The notes beneath the pieces are model-generated. The model was not told the origin of the DNA. It was given only the letters and a program-made list of their open reading frames with translations, and did no database searches. From assembly GCA_964386915.1 (NCBI GenBank), contig CAYLUQ010000002.1, forward strand, positions 1 to 64,000: 64,000 nucleotides of DNA, in the 5' to 3' direction. Of the stretch, positions 41,834 through 51,558 are shown piece after piece. The position numbers and the translations under genes are program-made. This DNA is from JADHMP01 sp964386915. Its GTDB lineage: Bacteria; Bacteroidota; Bacteroidia; Flavobacteriales; Flavobacteriaceae. Position 1 is the stretch's first letter, and each line of letters opens with the position of its first letter.

Positions 41834-43441
41834 ATGCAGCAGACTGCCATATCCTATTCAGATACGGGACGTTTTTCTTCACTCATGTGCGATTATTTAG
41901 CACAAGATCCTGTATTAAAGCCGTTTTATGGTCGTTTTCCTACCCCAGCTAATTTTGAAAAACAAGCCAAAGAAAAACTGGCTTCCTATGCTCCAACTGT
42001 GCGTAAAACCCTAGTGGAAGCGTTGCGCAAGCAATATGGAAAAGAAGCACAATCAACACACCTCCATAAAACCCTAACGCTTTTAGAAGCCAACAATGCT
42101 GTTACCCTCACCACGGGTCATCAGTTGTGTTTACTAACAGGCCCCTTGTTTTTTGTCTACAAAATTATTACGGTCATAAAGGCAGCACAAGAATTAGCCA
42201 AAACCTATCCTGACTTCCATTTTATTCCCGTTTATTGGATGGCTACAGAAGACCATGATTTTGAAGAAATTCAATCCTTTTTATTTGAGGGAAAAAAAAT
42301 TCAATGGACAAGTGCTCAAGCCGGAAGGGCCGTGGGTACCTTAGCATTGGATGACCTTCAACCAGTGCTGGATTTATTTGAAAAGCACTTGGGCACAAAA
42401 CCTTCTGCGATTAACCTTATAAATTGGATTGAAACCAGCTATCGAAAGGCAGAAAATTTAGCCGAAGCCACCCGAAAATTTGTGCAGCAACTTTTTGGAG
42501 ATTATCCGTTGTTGATTGTAGATGGAAATGATCCAGCTTTAAAAAAATTATTTGTCCCCGCCATGAAACGGGATTTGGAGCAGCAGCAATGTTACAATAC
42601 AGTGCTGGAGCAAACCCAAAACTTACAAAAATCCTATGCTAAAAAGTTTGTGCCTCAGGTAAACCCCAGAGAAATAAATCTTTTTTATTTAACCGCTACC
42701 GGACGACACCGAATTCGAAAAGAAGGAACTGATTTTTATTTTGAGGGCCTAGAAGGACAAAAAAAAATGGAGGCTTTAGTGGCAGAATTGGAAATCCATC
42801 CTGAACGATTTTCGCCTAACGTCTTATTGCGGCCCCTTTATCAAGAAACCATTTTACCCAATGTGGGCTATGTGGGAGGAGGAGGAGAGTTGGCCTATTG
42901 GTTCCAATTAAAACTCTTCTTTGACGCAGCAAAAATCCCTTTTCCAATATTGTTTTTACGAAACAGTGCCTTGTTGCTCTCTCAAAAAACAGCTCAAAAG
43001 GCAGCTCGTCTAAACATTACTCCTCAAGATTTGTTTTTACCACGGGTTGATTTAATCAATAAAAAAATCAGGCAAATAAGCAACATTGATTTAGATTTAA
43101 CGGCTCTAAAAAGCCAACTAGAAATACAATTTGAACAATTGGAGGCCTTAGTATCAGCAACCGACCGTTCTTTTGAAGGAGCCGTTCGGGCACAAAAAGC
43201 CAAGCAAACAAAAGGTTTAGATGTTTTAGAGCAACGCTTACTCCAAGCCCAAAAACGCAAACTAGCCGATCAAGTGCAGCGTATGGCAACACTTCATGAA
43301 AGCTTATTTCCTAACGACAGTTTGCAAGAACGACAACTCAATTTTGCTGAATTTTATGTGGCCTACGGCCCCGACTTTATTCCGCAACTGATGGAACATC
43401 TCCATCCTTTTGAGCTCACTTTCAGTCTTATAGAATATTAA
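41834..43441 (+). CDS. bshC: Bacillithiol biosynthesis cysteine-adding enzyme BshC
   Basis: 535 residues. The N-terminal 'TTGHQLCLLTGPLFFVYK' and 'PVYWMATEDHDFEEI' and the later 'NVGYVGGGGELAYW' are BshC signatures. It adds cysteine to glucosaminyl-malate, the last step of bacillithiol synthesis, so this organism probably uses bacillithiol as its main low-molecular thiol. The C-terminal part is a coiled coil. A near-match box TATCTTTA at 41813-41820 lies shortly before the start. Confidence 0.95.
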   Translation: MQQTAISYSDTGRFSSLMCDYLAQDPVLKPFYGRFPTPANFEKQAKEKLASYAPTVRKTLVEALRKQYGKEAQSTHLHKTLTLLEANNAVTLTTGHQLCLLTGPLFFVYKIITVIKAAQELAKTYPDFHFIPVYWMATEDHDFEEIQSFLFEGKKIQWTSAQAGRAVGTLALDDLQPVLDLFEKHLGTKPSAINLINWIETSYRKAENLAEATRKFVQQLFGDYPLLIVDGNDPALKKLFVPAMKRDLEQQQCYNTVLEQTQNLQKSYAKKFVPQVNPREINLFYLTATGRHRIRKEGTDFYFEGLEGQKKMEALVAELEIHPERFSPNVLLRPLYQETILPNVGYVGGGGELAYWFQLKLFFDAAKIPFPILFLRNSALLLSQKTAQKAARLNITPQDLFLPRVDLINKKIRQISNIDLDLTALKSQLEIQFEQLEALVSATDRSFEGAVRAQKAKQTKGLDVLEQRLLQAQKRKLADQVQRMATLHESLFPNDSLQERQLNFAEFYVAYGPDFIPQLMEHLHPFELTFSLIEY

Positions 43442-43496
43442 CAATCCTTGTGTATTTTTTAAGGTAATGGGGATTTTTATACCGTCAATTTAATTG

Positions 43497-43504
43497 TATT
43501 TTTG
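43497..43504 (+). promoter_or_regulatory. Bacteroidota -7 box of guaA
   Basis: TATTTTTG, exact match, ending four bases before the guaA ATG at 43508. The transcript should start at or next to the A of ATG, so guaA is a strong candidate for a leaderless mRNA. Confidence 0.6.
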
Positions 43505-43507
43505 TCC

Positions 43508-45037
43508 ATGCAAGAAAAAATACTCATCCTTGATTTTGGATCTCAATATACGCAGCTTATAGCGCGAAGAGTTCGAGAACTTTTTATTTACTGTGAAATC
43601 CATCCCTACAATAAAATTCCCGCTGACCTCAACCACTATAAAGCGGTAATTCTTTCGGGTTCGCCCTTTTCGGTTCGGCAAGAGGAGGCCCCCCATCCCG
43701 ATTTAGAGAACATAAAAGGAAAAATTCCACTCTTGGGTGTGTGTTATGGCGCCCAATATCTCGCCCATTTCTTTGGGGGTAATGTAAGTGCGTCTAACAC
43801 CAGAGAATATGGTCGTGCCCACTTAAATGTGCATGTAAAAGAAGATCCTTTTCTACAAGGTGTGCATCCTCAAAGCCAAGTTTGGATGAGCCATAGCGAC
43901 ACCATAAATGAGTTGCCCCAAGGGGGACTCTTATTGGCCAGTACAGAAGATGTAAAAAACGCAGCCTACAAGCTTAAAGAGGAAAAAACTTATGGTATTC
44001 AGTTTCATCCAGAGGTTTATCATTCCATTGAAGGGAAGTTGATTTTAGAAAACTTTTTAGTTAAAATAGCTGGAGTGGCTCAGAGCTGGACACCAGACTC
44101 TTTTGTGAACACCACTGTTGAAGCCTTGCGAAAAAAAATAGGAAAAGAAAAGGTAATTTTAGGATTGTCAGGAGGGGTTGATTCTTCTGTTGCAGCCATA
44201 TTGTTGCACAAAGCCATAGGGTCACAGCTCAACTGTATTTTTGTGAACAATGGCCTTTTGCGAAAAAACGAATTTGAACAGGTACTTCAACAATATGAAG
44301 GCATGGGCCTCAACGTGAAAGGCGTTGATGCGAGTGCGCTTTTTCTTGATGCCCTAGAAGGTGAAGAAGATCCAGAAACAAAACGAAAAATTATTGGAGC
44401 TAAATTCATAGAAGTTTTTGATGATGAGGCGCATAAAGTGGAAGGAGCTTCTTGGTTGGGGCAAGGCACGATCTATCCTGATGTGATCGAATCAGTTTCT
44501 GTCAATGGACCATCGGCTACCATCAAATCGCATCACAATGTGGGGGGACTGCCCGACTTTATGAAACTAAAAGTTGTGGAACCTTTGCGCATGTTGTTTA
44601 AAGACGAAGTGCGCCGCGTGGGTAGAAGTATGGATCTCCCCGAAGAGTTATTAGGACGTCATCCTTTTCCCGGTCCGGGTTTGGCCATTCGTATTTTGGG
44701 TGCCATTTCTCATGAAAACGTAAGACTACTGCAAGAAGCAGATGCCATCTTTATTCAAGGCTTAAAAGACTGGAACCTCTACGACCAAGTATGGCAAGCT
44801 GGTGCCATATTGTTGCCTGTGAATAGCGTGGGGGTGATGGGAGACGAACGCACTTATGAAAAATGTGTGGCGCTACGAGCGGTCCAATCTACAGATGGGA
44901 TGACAGCAGATTGGGTTAATTTGCCCTATGAATTTTTACAAAAAATTTCCAATCAAATCATCAATAACGTAAAAGGTATTAACCGTGTGGTTTATGATAT
45001 TAGCTCAAAACCACCCGCTACCATAGAATGGGAATGA
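43508..45037 (+). CDS. guaA: GMP synthase (glutamine-hydrolysing)
   Basis: 509 residues from ATG 43508. The glutaminase domain has C79 in 'LGVCYGAQ' and His/Glu in 'QFHPEVYH'. The ATP pyrophosphatase P-loop is 'LSGGVDSSVAA', and the dimerisation domain ends 'VYDISSKPPATIEWE'. It makes GMP from XMP. An upstream TTG in frame lies inside the -7 box and is rejected. The next gene begins 20 bases after the stop. Confidence 0.98.
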   Translation: MQEKILILDFGSQYTQLIARRVRELFIYCEIHPYNKIPADLNHYKAVILSGSPFSVRQEEAPHPDLENIKGKIPLLGVCYGAQYLAHFFGGNVSASNTREYGRAHLNVHVKEDPFLQGVHPQSQVWMSHSDTINELPQGGLLLASTEDVKNAAYKLKEEKTYGIQFHPEVYHSIEGKLILENFLVKIAGVAQSWTPDSFVNTTVEALRKKIGKEKVILGLSGGVDSSVAAILLHKAIGSQLNCIFVNNGLLRKNEFEQVLQQYEGMGLNVKGVDASALFLDALEGEEDPETKRKIIGAKFIEVFDDEAHKVEGASWLGQGTIYPDVIESVSVNGPSATIKSHHNVGGLPDFMKLKVVEPLRMLFKDEVRRVGRSMDLPEELLGRHPFPGPGLAIRILGAISHENVRLLQEADAIFIQGLKDWNLYDQVWQAGAILLPVNSVGVMGDERTYEKCVALRAVQSTDGMTADWVNLPYEFLQKISNQIINNVKGINRVVYDISSKPPATIEWE

Positions 45038-45057
45038 TTTTTGATAAGGCATTAGGC

Positions 45058-46821
45058 ATGACTTTAAAACGTATTCTTTTTAGTGTTCTTTTGGTGTTGC
45101 ACCTGAGCTTTTTTGCGCAAGAAATCCCCACTTCTTTTGAATACCACAAGGTGAAAAGTGGCGAAACCTTATTTGGTATTAGTCAAGATTATAAAATTTC
45201 ACAAGAAACTTTGTTGGAATACAATCCAATTTTATCTAAAACCGGTTTGCGTAAACGAATGAAGCTGCGTATTCCAATTTATGATAGCCCCAAGCTTGTG
45301 GAGGAAAAACCTATTGTTAAGCCCTTTCAAACTAAAGATACGTTGACTACTCAATTGCATGTAGTGCAAGCAAAAGAAACCAAGTGGCGCTTGGCCTATC
45401 AATATGGCACCACTATTGCGGACTTAGAAGCCCTCAATCCGGAAATAAAAGACGGACTCAAAATTGGTCAGACCCTTCAGGTGCCCCTACCACAGGTACC
45501 CAAAACAGTACCCGAAAAAGATTCCTTGTTTAACTACTACATGGTTTTGCCCAAAGAGGGCTACTACCGCATAGAAAAAAAACTAGGCGTTACCAAACGT
45601 ATTTTAGACTCTTTAAATCCTGAAGTAGCCGAGAATGGCTTGCAAGAAGGCATGGTGTTGAAAATTCCGGGGGATTTCTCTGGCGACCTCAAAGTGGCAG
45701 ACGATCTTTTGTTAGAACGAATCAATTTAGTGGATTCTGTTCTTAACACGAAACCTCTTGAAATTGCGCTGATGTTGCCTTTTCGAGCAAAAGAACTCAA
45801 TTTAGATTCGCTGCATTTGGTGCGCCCCGTTTTGGAGAGTAGAAATTTATATACCATAGCCTTCGATTTTTATATGGGAGCAAAAATGGCAGCAGAAAAA
45901 ATGACCACCTTGGGCATTCCCATAACCGTGAATGTGATTGATACTGAAAACAACAAGAACAAAATTAAAGAGGCCGTCAATGCCACAGACTGGAGTACAA
46001 CCGATGTCATTATTGGGCCCATCATTCCTGCTAATTTTGACTATTTAACTTCATTTAGTGCCCTAGAAAACATTCCTAAAATTGCCCCCCTTTCCACGAA
46101 TCCTGTTCGTAAACAAAAGGCCATTTTTCAAACCCAAACCCAAAAGGAAACCTACCGAAATAAAATGCTTTCCTATCTTGAAAAAGTTTTGGATAGCACA
46201 CAAAATATAGTGGTTGTAGCCGATTCACTTAATCGACCTATGGAACGCATACTCACTCAAAAATTTCCAACAGCCATCAAATTACGCCCTGAAAAGGAAG
46301 GCTATATACTCCCTGAACTAGTCGATTCTCTACTCGTAGATTCCCTCCCCAATAAAGTCATTTTTGAGACTACTTCTTTTCCCCTCATTGCAAGTGTTCT
46401 GTCTCAAATGAACGCCCAAAACACCAACGAACGTTCGGTGCAAGTTTTCACTACCTATCGCGATAATCTTTATGATAAGGCCGCTATTGGATTAAAAATT
46501 TTAGGGGGAATTAAGTTTACCTATCCTTCCAATACACTCGTCCGCTCCACCGACCAATACACTGAGTTCGAGTGGTCCTATCTTGAAAAGTTTGGCAAAC
46601 CCCCTTCCAAAGAAGCTATACGAGCCTATGACGTGACTTTAGATGCTTTATTACGCATGGCCTACAGTGGTTCGCTAAGCAATAGTGCCTCCTTAGGAGA
46701 AACATTTTATGTTCAAAATTCCTTTTCCTACACCCAAGATCAAAACAACAGTTTTGTGAACGAAGCTGTATTAATCTTGCAGCATCAAGGCTATGAGGTT
46801 AAGGAATTAAAAGAATGGTAG
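45058..46821 (+). CDS. LysM-repeat protein with periplasmic-binding-like domain
   Basis: 587 residues from ATG 45058. A signal peptide ('MTLKRILFSVLLVLHLSFFAQ') is followed by three LysM repeats at about residues 29-75, 100-145 and 160-205, each with a 'G.TL..IS' or 'LNPE...L..G..L.IP' pattern. From about 235 to the end is a periplasmic-binding-protein-like fold ('IALMLPFRAKEL', 'VIIGPIIPANFDYLT', 'EAIRAYDVTLDALL'). Such proteins are secreted and bind peptidoglycan. Earlier in-frame ATGs at 45028 and 45034 would overlap guaA and spoil the signal peptide. The role may be in cell-wall growth or sensing; the substrate is unknown. Confidence 0.85.
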   Translation: MTLKRILFSVLLVLHLSFFAQEIPTSFEYHKVKSGETLFGISQDYKISQETLLEYNPILSKTGLRKRMKLRIPIYDSPKLVEEKPIVKPFQTKDTLTTQLHVVQAKETKWRLAYQYGTTIADLEALNPEIKDGLKIGQTLQVPLPQVPKTVPEKDSLFNYYMVLPKEGYYRIEKKLGVTKRILDSLNPEVAENGLQEGMVLKIPGDFSGDLKVADDLLLERINLVDSVLNTKPLEIALMLPFRAKELNLDSLHLVRPVLESRNLYTIAFDFYMGAKMAAEKMTTLGIPITVNVIDTENNKNKIKEAVNATDWSTTDVIIGPIIPANFDYLTSFSALENIPKIAPLSTNPVRKQKAIFQTQTQKETYRNKMLSYLEKVLDSTQNIVVVADSLNRPMERILTQKFPTAIKLRPEKEGYILPELVDSLLVDSLPNKVIFETTSFPLIASVLSQMNAQNTNERSVQVFTTYRDNLYDKAAIGLKILGGIKFTYPSNTLVRSTDQYTEFEWSYLEKFGKPPSKEAIRAYDVTLDALLRMAYSGSLSNSASLGETFYVQNSFSYTQDQNNSFVNEAVLILQHQGYEVKELKEW

Positions 46822-46850
46822 GATTTTCCCTATAATGCCTATGATTTTTG

Positions 46851-46858
46851 TAAATTTG
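46851..46858 (+). promoter_or_regulatory. Bacteroidota -7 box of pyrG
   Basis: TAAATTTG, exact TAnnTTTG match, ending 31 bases before the pyrG ATG. No clear -33 element. Confidence 0.55.
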
Positions 46859-46889
46859 AACCCGGTGTTTCGAAACTAAAAACAACCGG

Positions 46890-48515
46890 ATGGGCAAACC
46901 AAAATACATATTCGTCACAGGAGGTGTGACTTCTTCTTTAGGAAAAGGAATTATTGCAGCTTCCTTAGCTAAATTACTTCAAGCCCAAAAATTTAGAGTA
47001 ACCATACAAAAATTTGATCCCTACATCAACGTAGATCCAGGGACAATGAACCCCTACGAACACGGAGAATGTTATGTTACTACCGATGGGGCAGAAACAG
47101 ATTTAGACCTAGGCCACTATGAACGTTTTTTGAATTTAAAAACCTCCCAAGCAAACAATGTTACCACGGGTAGGGTTTATCAAAATGTGATTGAAAAAGA
47201 GCGCCGAGGTGAATTTTTAGGAAAAACAGTTCAGGTCATCCCGCATATCACCAATGAAATAAAATCGAGAATGTTGCTCCTTGGTGAAACAGGGGACTAC
47301 GACATTGTGATTACCGAAATTGGCGGCACGGTGGGAGATATTGAATCCTTGCCCTATATTGAATCGGTGCGCCAATTGATATGGGATTTAGGCAAAGAAA
47401 ATGCGCTGGTCATTCACCTTACTTTAATTCCTTATTTGGCGGCTTCCGGAGAATTAAAAACCAAACCCACCCAGCATTCTGTCAAAACCTTAATGGAAAG
47501 TGGAATTGCAGCTGATATCATTGTGTGTAGAACCGAATATGATTTGCCTGAAGATTTAAGACAAAAAATTGCCCTTTTTTGCAATGTGAAGTTAGAAGCC
47601 GTTATTCAATCTATAGATGTTGAAACCATCTATGACGTTCCCCTCAAGATGCTTGAAGAAGGATTGAATAGGGTGGTGCTTGAAAAACTTCAACTCAAAG
47701 CCAAGCAAGAACCCGATTTAACCGAATGGAAACAATTTTTAGAAAAATTTAAAAACCCCAAAGAAAAAATCAAAATAGGCCTAGTAGGCAAGTATGTTGA
47801 GTTGCAGGATTCCTATAAATCTATTTTGGAATCGCTCTTTCATGCAGGTGCCAAAAATGAAACTCAAGTAGACATTATCAGCATTCACTCAGAAGAGGTA
47901 GACCATGCGTCTGAAGCTGAGTTGCTGTCTCAAGTAGATGGGGTTTTGGTGGCTCCTGGATTTGGGGAGCGAGGCATTGAAGGGAAAATCACCGCTGTGC
48001 AGTATGCAAGAGAAAACAAGATTCCTTTTTTAGGCATTTGTTTAGGGATGCAGATGGCAGTGATCGAATATGCTCGTAATTGTGCTGGAATTGTTAAAGC
48101 CAATTCTACCGAAATGGATCCTGATTGTGAGGCTCCTGTTATTGATTTGATGGAATCTCAAAAAACTATTTTAAGCAAGGGTGGAACCATGCGATTAGGA
48201 GCGTGGGACTGTCAGTTAGAAAAAGATTCGCTGGTTTATTCTATTTATCAAAAAGAAATCATAGCAGAACGTCACAGACATCGCTATGAATTTAATGAGA
48301 CTTTTGCAGACAAAATTTTTGATGATGACTTCAAAGTGGTGGGCACTAACCCAGAGACTCAATTAGTAGAAATTGTAGAAAATAAATCGCATCCCTGGTT
48401 TGTGGGGGTGCAATTTCATCCTGAATATGAAAGTACGGTGGCGGAGCCCCATCCGCTTTTTGTTGCTTTTATTAAAGCGGCATTAACCTATTCTTTAAGC
48501 AAGCAAAATAACTAG
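46890..48515 (+). CDS. pyrG: CTP synthase
   Basis: 541 residues. The synthetase domain begins 'KYIFVTGGVTSSLGKGI' and the glutaminase domain has C384 in 'LGICLGMQ' and His/Glu in 'QFHPEYES'. It aminates UTP to CTP. Length is normal. yidC starts one base after the stop, a pairing often seen in Bacteroidota. Confidence 0.98.
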   Translation: MGKPKYIFVTGGVTSSLGKGIIAASLAKLLQAQKFRVTIQKFDPYINVDPGTMNPYEHGECYVTTDGAETDLDLGHYERFLNLKTSQANNVTTGRVYQNVIEKERRGEFLGKTVQVIPHITNEIKSRMLLLGETGDYDIVITEIGGTVGDIESLPYIESVRQLIWDLGKENALVIHLTLIPYLAASGELKTKPTQHSVKTLMESGIAADIIVCRTEYDLPEDLRQKIALFCNVKLEAVIQSIDVETIYDVPLKMLEEGLNRVVLEKLQLKAKQEPDLTEWKQFLEKFKNPKEKIKIGLVGKYVELQDSYKSILESLFHAGAKNETQVDIISIHSEEVDHASEAELLSQVDGVLVAPGFGERGIEGKITAVQYARENKIPFLGICLGMQMAVIEYARNCAGIVKANSTEMDPDCEAPVIDLMESQKTILSKGGTMRLGAWDCQLEKDSLVYSIYQKEIIAERHRHRYEFNETFADKIFDDDFKVVGTNPETQLVEIVENKSHPWFVGVQFHPEYESTVAEPHPLFVAFIKAALTYSLSKQNN

Positions 48516-48516
48516 C

Positions 48517-50343
48517 ATGGAAGAAAAAAAATTTGATCCCTATCAATTTATAGGATTTATCCTTATTGCACTCATCTTAACTTGGATGCTCTATCGCAAT
48601 GCCCCAGAAGAGAATCAAGCGGCCCAACCGGTAGAAACCAACCAAACGGTTTCGCCTCAACCCGCAGCGCCCCAACTTTCAGATTCCCTACAACAACAAA
48701 ATTTAGTACAAACTTTTGGTGATTTTAGCGGCTTTTTTCAAGCAAAGCAAACCGCTGTTGTGCCTTTTGAAAATGATAAGATTGCTTTTGAATTTAATCC
48801 TAAGGGAGCTACCATTAGCAAACTTAGATTGAAAGAATTTACGAATTATAAAGACGAACCGCTTCTCTTGGTTCATGAAGACAACACTCAATTTAACGTG
48901 TTGTTAAAAGCGGCTAATGGGATAGAACTCAACACGGCTGAAATGTATTTTAGCCCCACAGTTGTTACCCAAAAACAACAACAAGAACTAATTTTTGAGA
49001 CCCGAACCGAAGCCAATCAAGTCATACGTTTTGTTTATACGCTACCCAATGATGGCTATCAAATTCAACTCGCTATTAGCACCTCTGGCTTTTCCAATAC
49101 GCTGAGTTCTAATAGCGCTCCACAATTGAATTGGCAAACCGACGTTTTTCGGAATTCAAGAAGTATTGACTATGAAAATCGTTATACCGAATATACCTAT
49201 GGCTATGAAGGCGATCGGGTAGATTATTTAGCCCTTAGTGGCCAAGATGAAGAAAAGCTAAGTAATATCCGTTGGATTTCCTACCGACAACATTTCTTTA
49301 GTGCCATATTAGTGCCCTCTCAGCCCCTTGACGAGGTAGTGATGCAATCCGAAAACCTAGCTGATCAAGAGGCCTTAGAAGAACGATTCACCAAGCACTT
49401 TAGCACTTCTTTCCCCATCGCCCTGGTAAACGGTGAACTCAGCGGCCAATATGAATTTTACTACGGCCCTACAGATTATAAAACTTTAGCCGAACTCCCT
49501 GGTGATCTTGAATCATCAATTCCTCTAGGATGGGGTATTTTTGGTTGGATCAACCGCTGGATCTTTTTACCATTGTTTGGTTTTTTATCCTCAATTTTCC
49601 CTTACGGTATAGCCATCATTGTGATGACGATCATTGTGCGCTTGGCCATGTCACCCGTAACCTATAAATCTTATGTATCGCAGATCAAAATGAAACTTTT
49701 GCGCCCAGAAGTAGATGCAATCAATGCAAAATATAAAGATGATGCCGTAAAAAAGCAGCAAGAAACCATGAGTCTCTACAGCCGTGCAGGGGCAAGCCCC
49801 CTTGCGGGTTGCGTTCCAGCACTTCTACAGTTGCCTGTTTTCTATGCCCTGTTTACCTTCTTCCCTGTAGCTTTTGTTTTGCGTGAAAAAAGCTTTCTTT
49901 GGGCAGACGATTTGTCTTCCTATGATTCGGTTTTAGATTTGCCTTTTACCATTCCTTTTTATGGAGATCATGTGAGTCTGTTTCCAATTTTGGCCTCCAT
50001 AGCCATTTTCTTCTATACTAAAATGACCACGGGTCAACAACCCATGCCACAACAACCGGGTATGCCCAACATGAAAGTGATTATGTATCTCATGCCTTTG
50101 ATGATGCTCTTCTTCTTTAACAACTATGCTAGTGGCTTGAGTTTATACTATTTTGTCTCTAACTTACTCACCATTTTCTTAATGTTAATCATTAAAAACT
50201 ATATTATTGACGATAAGAAAATTCACGCCAAACTTGAGGAAAACAAAAAGAAACCTAAAAAGGCAGGTGGCTTTTCTGCCCGTTTGCAAAAGGCTATGGA
50301 AGAGGCTGAAAAACAGAAAAAAGCTGGCAACAGACGCCGCTAG
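48517..50343 (+). CDS. yidC: Membrane protein insertase YidC
   Basis: 608 residues, with an N-terminal membrane helix (about residues 10-25), a Gln/Pro-rich linker, a large periplasmic P1 domain, and a C-terminal insertase core with five hydrophobic segments from about residue 345 ('GWGIFGWINRWIFLPL'). The cytoplasmic hairpin with 'SPVTYKSYVSQIKMKLLRPE' and a basic C-terminal tail are typical. It inserts membrane proteins alone or with SecYEG. It shares a promoter with pyrG. Confidence 0.96.
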   Translation: MEEKKFDPYQFIGFILIALILTWMLYRNAPEENQAAQPVETNQTVSPQPAAPQLSDSLQQQNLVQTFGDFSGFFQAKQTAVVPFENDKIAFEFNPKGATISKLRLKEFTNYKDEPLLLVHEDNTQFNVLLKAANGIELNTAEMYFSPTVVTQKQQQELIFETRTEANQVIRFVYTLPNDGYQIQLAISTSGFSNTLSSNSAPQLNWQTDVFRNSRSIDYENRYTEYTYGYEGDRVDYLALSGQDEEKLSNIRWISYRQHFFSAILVPSQPLDEVVMQSENLADQEALEERFTKHFSTSFPIALVNGELSGQYEFYYGPTDYKTLAELPGDLESSIPLGWGIFGWINRWIFLPLFGFLSSIFPYGIAIIVMTIIVRLAMSPVTYKSYVSQIKMKLLRPEVDAINAKYKDDAVKKQQETMSLYSRAGASPLAGCVPALLQLPVFYALFTFFPVAFVLREKSFLWADDLSSYDSVLDLPFTIPFYGDHVSLFPILASIAIFFYTKMTTGQQPMPQQPGMPNMKVIMYLMPLMMLFFFNNYASGLSLYYFVSNLLTIFLMLIIKNYIIDDKKIHAKLEENKKKPKKAGGFSARLQKAMEEAEKQKKAGNRRR

Positions 50344-50361
50344 TAATTCCTCCAAGTTGCT

Positions 50362-50369
50362 TATTTTTG
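50362..50369 (+). promoter_or_regulatory. Bacteroidota -7 box of mnmA
   Basis: TATTTTTG, exact match, ending four bases before the mnmA ATG at 50374. As for guaA, a leaderless or one- to two-base leader is predicted. The box starts 19 bases after the yidC stop. Confidence 0.6.
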
Positions 50370-50373
50370 CAAC

Positions 50374-51558
50374 ATGAAACAAAAGCGTGTCATTGTAGGC
50401 CTCTCTGGAGGGGTTGATTCTAGCGTTGCAGCCCATTTGCTTCTCGAGCAGGGCTATGAGGTTATAGGGTTGTTTATGAAAAATTGGCATGATGAATCCG
50501 TAACCCTTTCAAGTGAATGCCCTTGGCTGGAAGACAGTAATGACGCCATGCTCGTTGCTGAAAAATTAGGCATTCCTTTTCAAACAGTAGATTTAAGTAA
50601 AGACTATAAAGCGCGCATTGTAGACTATATGTTTGCCGAATATGAAAGAGGCAGAACCCCTAATCCCGACGTGCTTTGCAACCGTGAAATTAAATTTGAC
50701 GTTTTTTTAAAAATTGCATTGTCTTTGGGAGCTGATTATGTGGCTACGGGGCATTATTGTCAAAAGGAAAGTTTTCAAACCGATGCAGGACAAACCGTGC
50801 ATCAATTGCTGTCAGGAGCAGATAGTAACAAGGACCAGTCCTACTTTTTATGCCAACTCACCCAAGCACAATTGGCCAAGGCCCTTTTTCCAATAGGGCA
50901 TTTACAAAAAAGCGAAGTTCGACAAATCGCCAAGGAACAAGGTTTGATAACAGCAGAAAAGCGCGATTCTCAAGGTTTGTGTTTTGTTGGAAAAGTTCGG
51001 CTGCCTGATTTTTTACAACAACAATTAAAACCCAAAGCAGGACGGATTATTGCCATTCCGCATACGCATGCAAAATATGCCAAAATCCCCTCTCAAGAAG
51101 CTCCTTTAACCCAACAAGCCCTAAAAATTCAATATGATATTCAAGACGGAACAGAAGTAGGCTCGCATAATGGCGCCCATTTTTTTACCATTGGCCAACG
51201 CAAAGGGTTAGCAGTTGGGGGCACAGTTGAGCCTTTATTTGTGCTCGATACTGATGTGCATGAAAATGTACTCTATGTAGGGGAGGGTAAGCAACACCCG
51301 GGATTATTTAGAAGAGTGCTTCAAGTGGCTCCTGAGGAGGTGCATTGGGTGCGACAAGATCAAGCACTACCCATAGGCAGTAGTTTGTCCGTTCAAGCCC
51401 GTATTCGATATAGACAAGCACTTCAGAAGGCTACCCTCCATGTGCTAGAAGAAGGTTTTTATGTTTCTTTTGAAGAACCTCAATCAGCCATCACAGCGGG
51501 GCAATTTGTGGCTTGGTATCAAAAAAATGAACTACTCGGATCTGGCGTCATTGCTTGA
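50374..51558 (+). CDS. mnmA: tRNA-specific 2-thiouridylase MnmA
   Basis: 394 residues. The P-loop 'GLSGGVDSSVAA' and catalytic cysteines C102 ('LCNREIKF') and C203 ('GLCFVGK') are present. It puts the 2-thio group on the wobble uridine of tRNA-Glu, -Gln and -Lys. A central stretch (about 210-240) is somewhat longer than in E. coli. The 3' end overlaps the thioredoxin-domain gene on the other strand by 40 bases. Confidence 0.96.
   Translation: MKQKRVIVGLSGGVDSSVAAHLLLEQGYEVIGLFMKNWHDESVTLSSECPWLEDSNDAMLVAEKLGIPFQTVDLSKDYKARIVDYMFAEYERGRTPNPDVLCNREIKFDVFLKIALSLGADYVATGHYCQKESFQTDAGQTVHQLLSGADSNKDQSYFLCQLTQAQLAKALFPIGHLQKSEVRQIAKEQGLITAEKRDSQGLCFVGKVRLPDFLQQQLKPKAGRIIAIPHTHAKYAKIPSQEAPLTQQALKIQYDIQDGTEVGSHNGAHFFTIGQRKGLAVGGTVEPLFVLDTDVHENVLYVGEGKQHPGLFRRVLQVAPEEVHWVRQDQALPIGSSLSVQARIRYRQALQKATLHVLEEGFYVSFEEPQSAITAGQFVAWYQKNELLGSGVIA

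Noticed and set aside
43502..43507. TTG start for guaA
   Set aside because: Falls within the TATTTTTG box; ATG 43508 matches the conserved GuaA start.
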